DNA of 35,722 nucleotides from CAYNNQ01 sp964398785 (GTDB lineage Bacteria > Desulfobacterota > Desulfovibrionia > Desulfovibrionales > Desulfonatronovibrionaceae): NCBI GenBank assembly GCA_964398785.1, contig CAYNNQ010000028.1:1-35722 (forward strand), in the 5' to 3' direction. Below the pieces are notes generated by a model that did no database searches, was not told the DNA's origin, and was given only the letters and a program-made list of their open reading frames with translations. Shown here piece after piece: positions 8,640 through 17,092 of this stretch; the first letter of the stretch is position 1, and every line of letters starts with the position of its first letter. A program made the position numbers and the translations under genes.

Positions 8640-8660
8640 TATTTTTTAGGCTAAAAAATA
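8640..8660. repeat. AT-rich palindrome before glyQ
   Basis: TATTTTTTAG at 8640-8649 and CTAAAAAATA at 8651-8660 form a perfect palindrome around one G. It lies 25 bp before the glyQ start, between the family B copy and the ribosome site. It could be an operator or a weak hairpin. Confidence 0.5.
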
Positions 8661-8685
8661 GCGGGACTAGAACGGAGTTGGTTTA

Positions 8686-9558
8686 ATGAATTTTCAGGAA
8701 GTAATACTCGGTTTGCAGAACTATTGGACCAGTCGGGGGTGTGTGTTGCAGCAGCCCTACGATATGGAAGTCGGGGCAGGGACCTTTAATCCGGCCACTT
8801 TTCTCCGGGTCCTTGGTCCTGAACCTTGGAAAGTGGCTTATGTGGAGCCCTCAAGAAGACCTACCGACGGTCGGTATGGAGAAAATCCCAATAGGCTACA
8901 GCACTATTTTCAGTTTCAGGTAATATTGAAACCTGCCCCGGCGGATATCCAGGAGGTATATCTGCAAAGCCTGACCGCAATGGGCATCGATCCCCATAAG
9001 CACGATATCCGTTTTGTGGAAGACGATTGGGAATCCCCTACATTGGGGGCATGGGGCCTTGGATGGGAAGTCTGGCTGGACGGCATGGAGATCACCCAGT
9101 TTACATATTTTCAGCAGGTGGGCGGTCTGGACATGGATCCCGTAAGCGTAGAGCTTACCTACGGTCTGGAGCGGATATGCATGTATCTGCAGGGCAAGGA
9201 ATCGGTTTTTGATTTGGATTGGAACGAGGAAGTGACCTACGGGGATCTATACCACAAATCCGAAGAGGAACAAACCCGGTACAACTTTGATTACAGCAAT
9301 GCGCAAATGCTCGCTGAGTTTTTCGATTCCTGCGAGAAGGAATGCGAGGAGCTATGCTCATCTAGGCTTCCCTGGCCGGCGTATGATTATTGCCTGAAAT
9401 GCTCCCATCTTTTCAACCTCCTGGAAGCCCGGGGTGCAATATCCATCACTGAGCGGACCGGTTATATTTCCCGTGTACGCAACCTGGCTTCTCAGGTGGC
9501 CAGACTGTATACTGAGCAGAGGGAAGAGCTGGGGTACCCCCTAAATAAAGTCAACTGA
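8686..9558 (+). CDS. glyQ: Glycine--tRNA ligase alpha subunit
   Basis: This is the catalytic alpha chain of the bacterial alpha2-beta2 glycyl-tRNA synthetase, which charges tRNA-Gly in the cytoplasm. The 290 residues are nearly invariant family sequence: FQEVILGLQNYW, GCVLQQPYDMEVGAG, the YVEPSRRPTDGRYGENPNR block (about 64-82) and the WEVWLDGMEITQFTYFQQ block. The start follows a GGAG ribosome site. The beta subunit gene begins 46 bp downstream, so the two are cotranscribed. The 334-bp gap upstream is mostly filled by repeat family B. Confidence 0.98.
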   Translation: MNFQEVILGLQNYWTSRGCVLQQPYDMEVGAGTFNPATFLRVLGPEPWKVAYVEPSRRPTDGRYGENPNRLQHYFQFQVILKPAPADIQEVYLQSLTAMGIDPHKHDIRFVEDDWESPTLGAWGLGWEVWLDGMEITQFTYFQQVGGLDMDPVSVELTYGLERICMYLQGKESVFDLDWNEEVTYGDLYHKSEEEQTRYNFDYSNAQMLAEFFDSCEKECEELCSSRLPWPAYDYCLKCSHLFNLLEARGAISITERTGYISRVRNLASQVARLYTEQREELGYPLNKVN

Positions 9559-9604
9559 TCAGCTTGCTTTGGTATTTTGAATAATTTTGTGTTCGGAGTA
9601 AAAA

Positions 9605-11683
9605 ATGGCGCGATTTGTATTGGAAATTGGCACCGAGGAAATGCCGGCCCGGTTTTTGCCCGGCTTGAGAAAAGATCTAAAGCGGGAGCTGCACGCGAAA
9701 CTTGAAAGGGCCCAATTAAACTTTTCCCGCATAGATACCTGGACTACCCCCCGCCGGATAGTCGGGGCAGTGGAGGAAATAGCCGAGGCCCAAAAGCGGG
9801 AGGAGAAACTTTTTACCGGCCCTCCGGCCGGGATATCCTTTGATCAGGAGGGCAATCCGTCCAAGGCGGCATTGGGATTCGCCCGTTCGCACGGGGCGGA
9901 AGTTGAGGATCTCTTTGTCCGGGATACGGAAAAGGGAAAATACCTGGCTGTACGCAAAAGCGTGGGAGGCCGTTTTGCTGAGGAATTGCTTCCGGAGATA
10001 TGCCCCGCTTGCCTGAACGGACTTTTTTTTCCCAAGAAAATGCGCTGGGCGGATAGATTCACCTTTGGTCGCCCCATAAGGTGGATGGTCGCGCTCTTGG
10101 ACGACAGGATTATTCCGTTTACTGTCTCCGATGTCCAAAGCGGCAGGTCCACATACGGACATCGTGTGCAGGGGCCGGGACCTTTTGAAATACGAGCCGC
10201 ATCCGAACTAGAATCCGTTCTTTCCCAGTCCGGAGGGGTTGTCCTGGGCGAAGATGAGCGCCGGGAAATAATACAGGAGGGCGGAGAAAACAAAGCGCTC
10301 GAAGTTGGGGGCAGGGTAATCTGGAAAGAGGGGCTCCTCTTGGAAACAGCCAATTTGGTGGAACATCCCCGTCCTTTACTGGGGGGATTTCTATCAGATT
10401 ATCTGGAGTTACCGGAGGAAGTGCTTCTCACCAGCATGGAAAAGCACCAGAAGAGCTTTGGGGTCCGTGATGATTCCGGGAAACTCATGCCCTATTTCCT
10501 GACTGTGGTTAATTTGGAACCAGAGGATGAATACTTGGTGCAACGCGGATGGGAAAGGGTCTTAAAGGCCCGCCTGGAAGATGCGCGTTTCTTTTGGGAG
10601 GCGGATACCCGGACTCCTCTGGAGAATTTTGTCTCCCGTTTGGACCGGGTGGTTTTCATGTCTGGACTTGGTAGTATGGGGGAAAAGGCCGAGCGCCTGG
10701 CTTCCCTCGGCGCTGAGCTGGCCCGGGAAACCGGGGTCGCGGACCCGGAGCACATGGATCGTGCGGGTAAATTGGCCAAATCTGACCTGGTGTCGGAGAT
10801 GGTTGGGGAGTTCGATTCCCTGCAGGGGATAATGGGAGGAATTTACGCCGCGCGTCAGGGGGAGGATAAAGTTGTGTGTGAGGCTGTTTCCGATCATTAT
10901 CTCCCGGAAGGGCCGGATAGTCCTGTACCCAAAACAGCCGCCGGTGCCTTGCTTTCCCTTGTGGACAAGCTGGACAACCTGGTGGGATGCTTCGGGCTGA
11001 ATATGGTCCCCAAGGGCACTGCCGATCCCTATGCCCTGCGCCGGCAGGCCAATGCGGTCTTGCGAATAATAATGGAGTACGAGTTCGAATTTGATCTGGA
11101 TGAGCTTTGCTTACAGGTGTATGAGAAATATACCGGAGTACAGTGGGCCTTGCCGCAGGAAAAACTCCGGCAAGCGCTCATGCAGTTTTTTGCACACAGG
11201 CTGCGTGCTATGTGGGAGGAGGAATTCAGCGACACTCGGGTCGTGGATGCGGTGATTAAGGCCGGTTTTACCCATCCCTCCTCGGCGCGCAAGAGGATAG
11301 AGGCCCTGGATTCCTTTACGTCCAGAGAAGGATACGCATACGACGTATTGACCTTCAAAAGGGCGGACAATATCATCCGCAAACAGGCCGATACCCGTTT
11401 GGACGGCGACTATGAACGGGCCTTTTTTGAGTCCAGCCAGGAGACTGCACTGGCGGACAAGATAGAAGAGATACTTCCGCAATGGGATACAATGTGCAGG
11501 GACGGCAGATTCTCCGAGCTTTTGGAACTGTTAAAGGTCCTTCGTCCTTATGTGGACGATCTTTTTGACCATGTTATGGTAATGACCGAAGATCAAAAGC
11601 TCAGGGTGAACCGTTTTAATCTGCTTTATGCCCTTACTTCCAGACTTTCCCAGTTGGCAGATTTTTCCGCCTTGCAGGTCTAA
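9605..11683 (+). CDS. glyS: Glycine--tRNA ligase beta subunit
   Basis: This is the beta chain of the two-subunit glycyl-tRNA synthetase, which binds tRNA and is required for charging. The 692 residues match the usual family length. It opens with the family signature VLEIGTEEMPARFLP. It contains KKMRWADRFTFGRPIRWMVAL (about 140-160) and LTSMEKHQKSFGV (about 277-289). An HD-like central region follows, and it ends with a DALR-type anticodon-binding domain (VMVMTEDQKLRVNRFNLL). A GGAG sequence lies just before ATG. It forms an operon with glyQ. Confidence 0.98.
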   Translation: MARFVLEIGTEEMPARFLPGLRKDLKRELHAKLERAQLNFSRIDTWTTPRRIVGAVEEIAEAQKREEKLFTGPPAGISFDQEGNPSKAALGFARSHGAEVEDLFVRDTEKGKYLAVRKSVGGRFAEELLPEICPACLNGLFFPKKMRWADRFTFGRPIRWMVALLDDRIIPFTVSDVQSGRSTYGHRVQGPGPFEIRAASELESVLSQSGGVVLGEDERREIIQEGGENKALEVGGRVIWKEGLLLETANLVEHPRPLLGGFLSDYLELPEEVLLTSMEKHQKSFGVRDDSGKLMPYFLTVVNLEPEDEYLVQRGWERVLKARLEDARFFWEADTRTPLENFVSRLDRVVFMSGLGSMGEKAERLASLGAELARETGVADPEHMDRAGKLAKSDLVSEMVGEFDSLQGIMGGIYAARQGEDKVVCEAVSDHYLPEGPDSPVPKTAAGALLSLVDKLDNLVGCFGLNMVPKGTADPYALRRQANAVLRIIMEYEFEFDLDELCLQVYEKYTGVQWALPQEKLRQALMQFFAHRLRAMWEEEFSDTRVVDAVIKAGFTHPSSARKRIEALDSFTSREGYAYDVLTFKRADNIIRKQADTRLDGDYERAFFESSQETALADKIEEILPQWDTMCRDGRFSELLELLKVLRPYVDDLFDHVMVMTEDQKLRVNRFNLLYALTSRLSQLADFSALQV

Positions 11684-11744
11684 GTTCAGGATTGGCGGAG
11701 ACAATTGGGCGAGTTGAAAATTACATGGACCGCAGGAGCAGTCC

Positions 11745-11773
11745 TTGACAAATGTGGAGAACACGATTAGATG
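11745..11773 (+). promoter_or_regulatory. Probable rpsT promoter
   Basis: TTGACA at 11745-11750 is followed after exactly 17 bases by TAGATG at 11768-11773. The -35 box is perfect and the -10 box is poor. It lies between the glyS stop and the rpsT start, which would give rpsT its own transcript. Confidence 0.55.
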
Positions 11774-11827
11774 TCCTTTCTTTGTTTCCGTAATATAGCA
11801 ATAAAAATAGGGAGGAGGTAAACACTC

Positions 11828-12094
11828 TTGGCTAACCATAAATCGGCAATAAAACGGCATAGACAGAGCGTAGAAGCTAACGCTCGCAATAGAGCGGTTA
11901 AGTCCCGCTTAAAGAAAGCGGTGAAAGGTGTGGATGCCGCTGTGGAGCAAAATGATCCCCAGGAGGCGGCTGTTGCTTTGCGTAAAGCCACGGTTCTTTT
12001 GGACAAGGCAGCTCAAAAACGGGTCATACACCGGAACAAGGCAGCTCGAAAGATTTCCCGTCTGAGCAAAGCGGTAAATTCCATTAATTCCTAG
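11828..12094 (+). CDS. rpsT: 30S ribosomal protein S20
   Basis: S20 is a small basic protein that binds 16S rRNA in the body of the 30S subunit and aids its assembly. The 88 residues start with the family signature ANHKSAIKRHRQS and continue with the Lys/Arg/Ala-rich helices typical of S20. The start codon is TTG, behind a very strong ribosome site (GGGAGGAGGT). A TTG start for S20 also occurs in E. coli, where start-codon choice is tied to autoregulation; whether that applies here is inference. A terminator follows about 40 bp after the stop. Confidence 0.97.
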   Translation: MANHKSAIKRHRQSVEANARNRAVKSRLKKAVKGVDAAVEQNDPQEAAVALRKATVLLDKAAQKRVIHRNKAARKISRLSKAVNSINS

Positions 12095-12133
12095 ATCCCC
12101 CAATCTTTAAGATATCTACCAAGTGTATACTCA

Positions 12134-12166
12134 CCCGCCCCTGCTGAGCAAGGGCGGGTTTTATTT
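12134..12166 (+). terminator. rpsT terminator
   Basis: CCCGCCC pairs with GGGCGGG around an 11-base loop, followed by TTTTATTT. It closes the plus-strand block, and the convergent minus-strand block ends just beyond it. Confidence 0.85.
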
Positions 12167-12274
12167 CGGTTTTCCGATTGAGGGAACCGAGCTGTCTTGC
12201 TTTATGCCCCGGATTCTTTTGAGATGGGATAGGATACGTATATTGCAGTAATCAAAGCAAGCGAGTCTTTTTTT

Positions 12275-12718
12275 TTAGTAGGCTATCCATTTCTCGTACT
12301 CCCCTAAAAAATCCTCGATTATGTCGTCCCGCGATGTCTTGTTCATATCCAGGTTCTTTTTTACCTGCCCTACACGGAGAACCACTTCCGCCCGTCCGAG
12401 AGGTTTCGATTGTTCTTCCGCGGGAAGGGGGAAGGCAAAAGTCATTTTTTGATAAAAGCGGCAGCGGATACCGTAATAGAATTCTTCCTTGCCTTCCCGG
12501 TAGACAATGATGTCTATCTCCAGATTCTCATTGTTGTAGTTGATTTGTACCTGGCGGTTATATTGGCTGAGTTCTTCCTTTATCTCTTTGAAGGCAGGCA
12601 GCACTGTCTCTTCTAGGAAACTCTGTATTTCTTCCTGCAACTGATCTCGAGGGGTCATCTGGGAATCGGTTTCCGATTGTTTCAGGATGTTCTTGAGTCT
12701 TTTTTGCCACTTGCGCAT
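12275..12718 (-). CDS. Conserved-looking small protein of unknown function, downstream of the BCCT carrier
   Basis: This is a 147-residue cytoplasmic protein with no signal peptide or membrane segment and no domain I recognise. The first 60 residues are charged and predicted helical (IQSFLEETVLPAFKEIKEEL). A beta-rich middle follows (EIDIIVYREGKEEFYYGIRCRFY), then a helical end. AGGAG lies just before ATG. The gene starts 24 bp after the BCCT transporter stop, so the two are probably cotranscribed. A function linked to the carrier is possible but rests only on position. The organisation (helix, antiparallel sheet, helix) and normal codon use suggest a real gene. Confidence 0.7.
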   Translation of the reverse strand: MRKWQKRLKNILKQSETDSQMTPRDQLQEEIQSFLEETVLPAFKEIKEELSQYNRQVQINYNNENLEIDIIVYREGKEEFYYGIRCRFYQKMTFAFPLPAEEQSKPLGRAEVVLRVGQVKKNLDMNKTSRDDIIEDFLGEYEKWIAY

Positions 12719-12742
12719 ACTTTTCTCCTTGGAGATTGGAGG

Positions 12743-14257
12743 TTATTCCGTGGATACGGAATATTCCTTATGTTCGCTGTGTACGTTTATTCCCGCCCGG
12801 AGTCCCTTGACCAAACTGTAACAGATAAAAAGCATTATTATACAGAAGGGGAGGGCTGTTGTCAGGGCTGCGGTCTGCAGGGCCACCAATCCCCCGGTCA
12901 GCAGAAGGACGGCGGCCACGCTTCCTTCCACTATGGACCAGAATATCCTTGTGCTTACAGGGGGATTGGGATCCCCGTTGGAAGTCAGGATGTCTATGAC
13001 CATGGAGCCTGAGTCCGAAGAAGTCACGAAAAAGGTGGTAATGACCAGTGTGGCTATAAGCGAAGTGATGGCGGATAAGGGGAGCTTGTCTAGAGTAACA
13101 TACAAGGCGGTAGGGATGCTTTCCTGGACTGCCGGAGCGATGCCTCCACCCTGGAAGAGTTCAATATGCAGGGCCGTGTTCCCGAATACAACCAGCCAGG
13201 TGAAGGTAAGCAATGTGGGCACGGCCAGAATCCCGCGGATGAATTGGCGGATGGTCCTTCCTCTGGAAATTCTGGCGATGAACATGCCTACAAACGGGGC
13301 CCAGGAAATCCACCAGCCCCAGTAGAACATGGTCCAGCTTTTTTGCCACTCCGTTCCCCTAAAGGCGTCAGTCTTAAATGTGATTTGAACCAAGTTCTGG
13401 AGATATATCCCTATGCTCTGAACCAAAGAGCTTAAGAGGAAGAGAGTGGGGCCGAGGGCCAAAACGATAAGAATTAGGGCCAAACCCAGCCACAGGTTCA
13501 TTTGGCTCAAGAGTCGAATCCCCTTGTCCAGACCGGAGACCACGGAGATAGTGGCTCCCAGGGTGATAAGACCGATAAGTATCAGCTGATTGGTGGTCGA
13601 GACAGAGATTATCCCCAGGGAACTCAGGCCGGCATTGACCTGCATAACTCCCAGTCCCAGAGAGGTGGCCACTCCGAAAAGGGTCCCGAAGACAGCCATG
13701 ATTTCCACCAGATTGCCAATAGGACCGTAAATTTTGGAACCCAGAATGGGGTAAAGGGTGGACCTGATGGTCAGGGGCAGGTTGTGCCTGTAGGAAAAAT
13801 AGGCCAGGGAAAGGCCGACAACGATGTAAATGGCCCAGGCGTGCAGCCCCCAATGGAAAAAGGTGAAGAGCATGGCTTCCTTGGCTGCGGCAATGCTTTC
13901 CGGAGAGGCGTTTACCGGTTCGCTCCAGTGCATGATCGGCTCGGCTACACTGTAAAAGAGAAGACCGATTCCCATCCCTGCGCTGAAGAGCATGGCAAAC
14001 CAGCTGGTGTTATTAAAGGCCGGTGTTTCGTGATCTTTGCCCAGTTTTATTTTGCCGTAGGGACTGAGCATTAGCCAGATCACGAAAACCAGGAAAAAGG
14101 CCACACTGGCGATGTAAAACCACCCTACGCCGGAGACTATGCCCTCCTGGAGCCAGACAAAGAATTCCTTTACAGGAGTGCTGAAAACGGCCCCAATTAT
14201 TACGAAGGAGAGGATTACCGCGGCGGATACCAAAAAAACTGTGGGATTGGAACGCAT
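12743..14257 (-). CDS. BCCT-family betaine/choline/carnitine-type transporter
   Basis: This is a 504-residue inner-membrane carrier with about 12 membrane helices. Family marks are GMGIGLLFYSVAEPIMHWSEP (about 94-114) and the Trp-rich substrate helix YWGWWISWAPFVGMFIARIS (about 311-330). An SSDSGSMVIDILTS segment follows at about 415-428. BCCT carriers take up quaternary ammonium compounds such as glycine betaine, using a Na+ or H+ gradient, often as osmoprotectants. The exact substrate cannot be read from sequence. The start ATG is preceded by AAAGGA and lies 13 bp after the stop of the deacetylase-like gene. It fits a salt-adapted anaerobe. Confidence 0.93.
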   Translation of the reverse strand: MRSNPTVFLVSAAVILSFVIIGAVFSTPVKEFFVWLQEGIVSGVGWFYIASVAFFLVFVIWLMLSPYGKIKLGKDHETPAFNNTSWFAMLFSAGMGIGLLFYSVAEPIMHWSEPVNASPESIAAAKEAMLFTFFHWGLHAWAIYIVVGLSLAYFSYRHNLPLTIRSTLYPILGSKIYGPIGNLVEIMAVFGTLFGVATSLGLGVMQVNAGLSSLGIISVSTTNQLILIGLITLGATISVVSGLDKGIRLLSQMNLWLGLALILIVLALGPTLFLLSSLVQSIGIYLQNLVQITFKTDAFRGTEWQKSWTMFYWGWWISWAPFVGMFIARISRGRTIRQFIRGILAVPTLLTFTWLVVFGNTALHIELFQGGGIAPAVQESIPTALYVTLDKLPLSAITSLIATLVITTFFVTSSDSGSMVIDILTSNGDPNPPVSTRIFWSIVEGSVAAVLLLTGGLVALQTAALTTALPFCIIMLFICYSLVKGLRAGINVHSEHKEYSVSTE

Positions 14258-14270
14258 AATTGGATGTCCT

Positions 14271-15491
14271 TTAGAGCATTTCTTTTATGGGTACGATTTT
14301 CACCTGTTGATCCCTATCCCAGGAACGGAGCGCGGAGAGGGTCTCCGGATAGGGATGGCCTATGGCTATGGCCCTACCGGTGTTTCGGGCCACCTGTTCC
14401 GCTTTACGCAATTGAAAGGCTATGGCCCGCTGGTCGTGTATATTGTCCAAAAATATATTCCTTTTGAGTAAAGGGATACTGTTTTGGGAAGCTATTTTTT
14501 CCGCCACGCTGTGTGGGGTGGTCAAACTGTCCACGAAAAACATACCTCTTTGCTTGAGTACGCGAAATACTGAACGCATCCCCGGAGTGTCGGCAGTAAA
14601 GCGGGACCCCATATGGTTGTTTACCCCGATGGCTTCCGGTACTTGCCGCAGATCCTTGCGCACGGTTTTTTCAATCTCGGAAGCGGACATGTCCGTGAAC
14701 AGGGCACCCGCTCCGGGATCGGTCTCCGGCCAGCTTTCCGGTTGCATGGGCAGGTGGAGCATGATGGGTTTTCCGGACTTGCGGGCTATGCGGCGCACTT
14801 CCCGGGAAGAGGAGCTGTGCGGCAGCACGGAAAAGGTTATCGGATAGTCCAGTTGAGCCAAACCGCGGGCAAAATCCCTGTTGCGGCCCATGTCGTCGAT
14901 TATTATGGCCAGTTGGGCGCCGGAAGCCCTTTGCGGCTTGGTTTTTTCCTTTCGTTTAAATTTTAAATGTATTTCATGGGTTTTTTCCCCGTTTATACAA
15001 ATGGACCAGGATTTTTCCTCCGGAGATGGCTCAAGTGAAGAATTGTCCACAAATTTCTTGAGTTCATCACGCAGTTTTTGCAGGAAAGGTTCCGGGGAAT
15101 GAGGGAGGTTAATGTCCAGAGTCTGGAAATGGTAGGGTACTCCATGGAATTTTCTTGTCCGGATTTGCTGATGCTCCATTTCGGAGTCTTCGCCGAATTC
15201 GGCCAGGACCTGCGTAAGTACCAGGTCCGCTTGGCGGACTTTTTGGTCAAAATTAGGGGTTAATTTTTCTTCAAATGTATATTTTTTGTCCTCCCGCGGG
15301 GCCTTTTTGTTTTCGCTCCGATCCGGAGCGGATGAGGCCGGTGTACTGTCCGTAATAACAGCTTTTTCTTCCTGTGGAGGGAGCAGTAAGACACCGGCCA
15401 GGCAGACCAGGGTGATAATTGTGGCCAGGGCGGCAATAAAAGGCTTTATACTTTTATTGCCGCTTTTTTGCCTCTTCTTTTTCCTGGTCAT
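14271..15491 (-). CDS. Divergent polysaccharide deacetylase family protein (YibQ type)
   Basis: This is a 406-residue protein with a basic N-terminus and one membrane anchor (about 19-41). A long low-complexity and helical linker follows, then a C-terminal domain of the divergent polysaccharide deacetylase family (about 190-400). Marks are LAIIIDDMGRN, FSVLPHSSS, IMLHLPMQPESWP, IGVNNHMGSRFTAD, FVDSLTTPHSVA and AIAIGHPYPETL. The family is found next to envC in many proteobacteria and is thought to act on the cell wall or its polysaccharides, but no reaction is established. That neighbourhood is present here: EnvC-like and CtpA-like genes lie just upstream on the same strand. A 194-bp gap separates it from the protease gene. 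Confidence 0.88.
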   Translation of the reverse strand: MTRKKKRQKSGNKSIKPFIAALATIITLVCLAGVLLLPPQEEKAVITDSTPASSAPDRSENKKAPREDKKYTFEEKLTPNFDQKVRQADLVLTQVLAEFGEDSEMEHQQIRTRKFHGVPYHFQTLDINLPHSPEPFLQKLRDELKKFVDNSSLEPSPEEKSWSICINGEKTHEIHLKFKRKEKTKPQRASGAQLAIIIDDMGRNRDFARGLAQLDYPITFSVLPHSSSSREVRRIARKSGKPIMLHLPMQPESWPETDPGAGALFTDMSASEIEKTVRKDLRQVPEAIGVNNHMGSRFTADTPGMRSVFRVLKQRGMFFVDSLTTPHSVAEKIASQNSIPLLKRNIFLDNIHDQRAIAFQLRKAEQVARNTGRAIAIGHPYPETLSALRSWDRDQQVKIVPIKEML

Positions 15492-15685
15492 TTTGCCTTT
15501 ATTCTTTATTGCCCGCTGAGTCCGGTTTTAAATTCTTCTCTCCCGGACTCCATATAGGATACAAGGGAAATGCGAAGAGATTTTCTCGTTATACTGTGGA
15601 TCATAGTACGATCCGGATCTTCGACTAAAGAAAAGGATGTGGCGAAGAAAATCCACAGTTAACTTCAGAAAATACGATCTCTTGG

Positions 15686-16978
15686 CTATTGATTCGCAGA
15701 TGGCACCTCGCTTTGCAGGGCCTTGATCGCCGGCATGGATTTTAGAAGTTGCAGGCCCATACGCAGTTGGTTGTCGTTTTGCAACAATTCGACGGCCTTG
15801 TTATCTCCCTGGTCCTTGGTGGCGTTGGATTCCCCGTTGGGATTTTTCAAGTGCCGGGAAAGGTTCCTTTCCCGGAACACTTCGTGTTCTTTCTTGTCCT
15901 CGGGCGCCTTGAACGGAAGTACGAAATCCGGAGCAATGCCTTCAGCCTGAATGGATCGACCATCCGGGGTGTAATACAGGGCAACGGTCAGCTTGATTGC
16001 CGATCCGTCGGAGAGGGGGATAATGGACTGTACCGATCCCTTTCCGAATGTTTTTTCACCTAGCAGAAGTGCCCTGTTTTGGTCCTGCAGCGCTCCGGCC
16101 ACAATCTCCGAAGCTGAAGCGGACCCGGCGTTAATAAGGGTAACCATGGGACAGGAAAAGTCATCCTTATCTTTTTCCGCACGGAAATTTTCCCGGCTTT
16201 CTTCATCTCGACCCTGGGTATAGACTATGAGTCCGTTTTGCAGGAAGAGATCGGACACGGAAACGGCCTGGCTGAGAAGTCCGCCCGGATTGTTGCGCAA
16301 ATCCAGGATTATTCCCTTGAGCTGGCCCTCTTCCGTGACTTCGTTGATTTTTTCTTTTATTTCCTTGGTGGTCGTTGCCTTGAAGTCGGTTATGCGCAGG
16401 TGGATATATCCGGACCCCAACCTGTGCGCTTTTACTGTATGCAAGGGGATGGTGTCCCGGACTATCTTTACCTTTTCCGGGTTTTGGGCGTCTTTGTGCA
16501 TGATGGTCAAGACCACGGGCTCCCCTTTCTTGCCCCGGATTTTATTCACCGCCTGGTTCAGGGTGATGCCCTGTGTGGATTCGCCATCCACGGCTAGTAT
16601 TATATCTCCGGCCTTCAGTCCGGCCTTTGCGGCTGGTGTGCCCTCGATGGGGGCTATAACCACCAGCTGATTTTTTTTCATTCCTATCTGGATTCCAATT
16701 CCGCTGAATTCTCCGGACATATCCTCTTGCATCCGGTTGAGTTCCTTTTGTTCAATCAGTCCGGAATGGGGATCCAGATCCTTGAGCATCCCCCGGACGG
16801 CGCCCTGGATGAGTTCCTTGCGCCCCACATCATCAACATAATTTTTTTCAATAATGTGGAGAACCTGACTGAAACTCTTCAGAGACTCGTATTTGCTTTC
16901 CTTGGCCAGGCTGGACCCCGGGGTCAGGCTCAGGGCGAATAGCAGTATCATACTTCCAGCGATATGTTTCAAGCGCAT
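15686..16978 (-). CDS. S41 family carboxyl-terminal processing protease (CtpA/Prc type)
   Basis: This is a periplasmic serine protease that trims or degrades proteins from their C-terminus, often cell-wall hydrolases. The chosen start at 16978 has GGAGG five bases before it and yields 430 residues with a normal signal peptide (MRLKHIAGSMILLFALSL, cleaved near SLA). Longer in-frame starts up to 17071 would hide the signal behind about 30 extra residues. Domains are a cap region, PDZ (about 85-165: EFSGIGIQIG, KAGLKAGDIILAVDG) and the S41 catalytic domain. The expected nucleophile is in GSASASEI and the catalytic Lys in FGKGSVQ. It lies downstream of the EnvC-like gene, which suggests joint control of murein hydrolysis. 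Confidence 0.93.
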   Translation of the reverse strand: MRLKHIAGSMILLFALSLTPGSSLAKESKYESLKSFSQVLHIIEKNYVDDVGRKELIQGAVRGMLKDLDPHSGLIEQKELNRMQEDMSGEFSGIGIQIGMKKNQLVVIAPIEGTPAAKAGLKAGDIILAVDGESTQGITLNQAVNKIRGKKGEPVVLTIMHKDAQNPEKVKIVRDTIPLHTVKAHRLGSGYIHLRITDFKATTTKEIKEKINEVTEEGQLKGIILDLRNNPGGLLSQAVSVSDLFLQNGLIVYTQGRDEESRENFRAEKDKDDFSCPMVTLINAGSASASEIVAGALQDQNRALLLGEKTFGKGSVQSIIPLSDGSAIKLTVALYYTPDGRSIQAEGIAPDFVLPFKAPEDKKEHEVFRERNLSRHLKNPNGESNATKDQGDNKAVELLQNDNQLRMGLQLLKSMPAIKALQSEVPSANQ

Positions 16979-17092
16979 CATTTCCTCCGTTGAGAGCTTA
17001 TTCATAAATTTTTTCCACCACTCTTGGCATTGGAGAGATAAGGGGCTCCCCCCTTCCATCCGGTTGGCCACGGGCTTTTACCGGCATTGGGA

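Noticed and set aside
8352..8685. T-box or other riboswitch upstream of glyQ
   Set aside because: I find no T-box sequence or antiterminator pair. The structure is explained by the repeat shared with three other loci.
13502..14074. Plus-strand open frame of 190 codons
   Set aside because: It is antisense to the BCCT transporter. The product is His/Gly/Gln-rich without structure, as expected from reading membrane-helix codons backwards.
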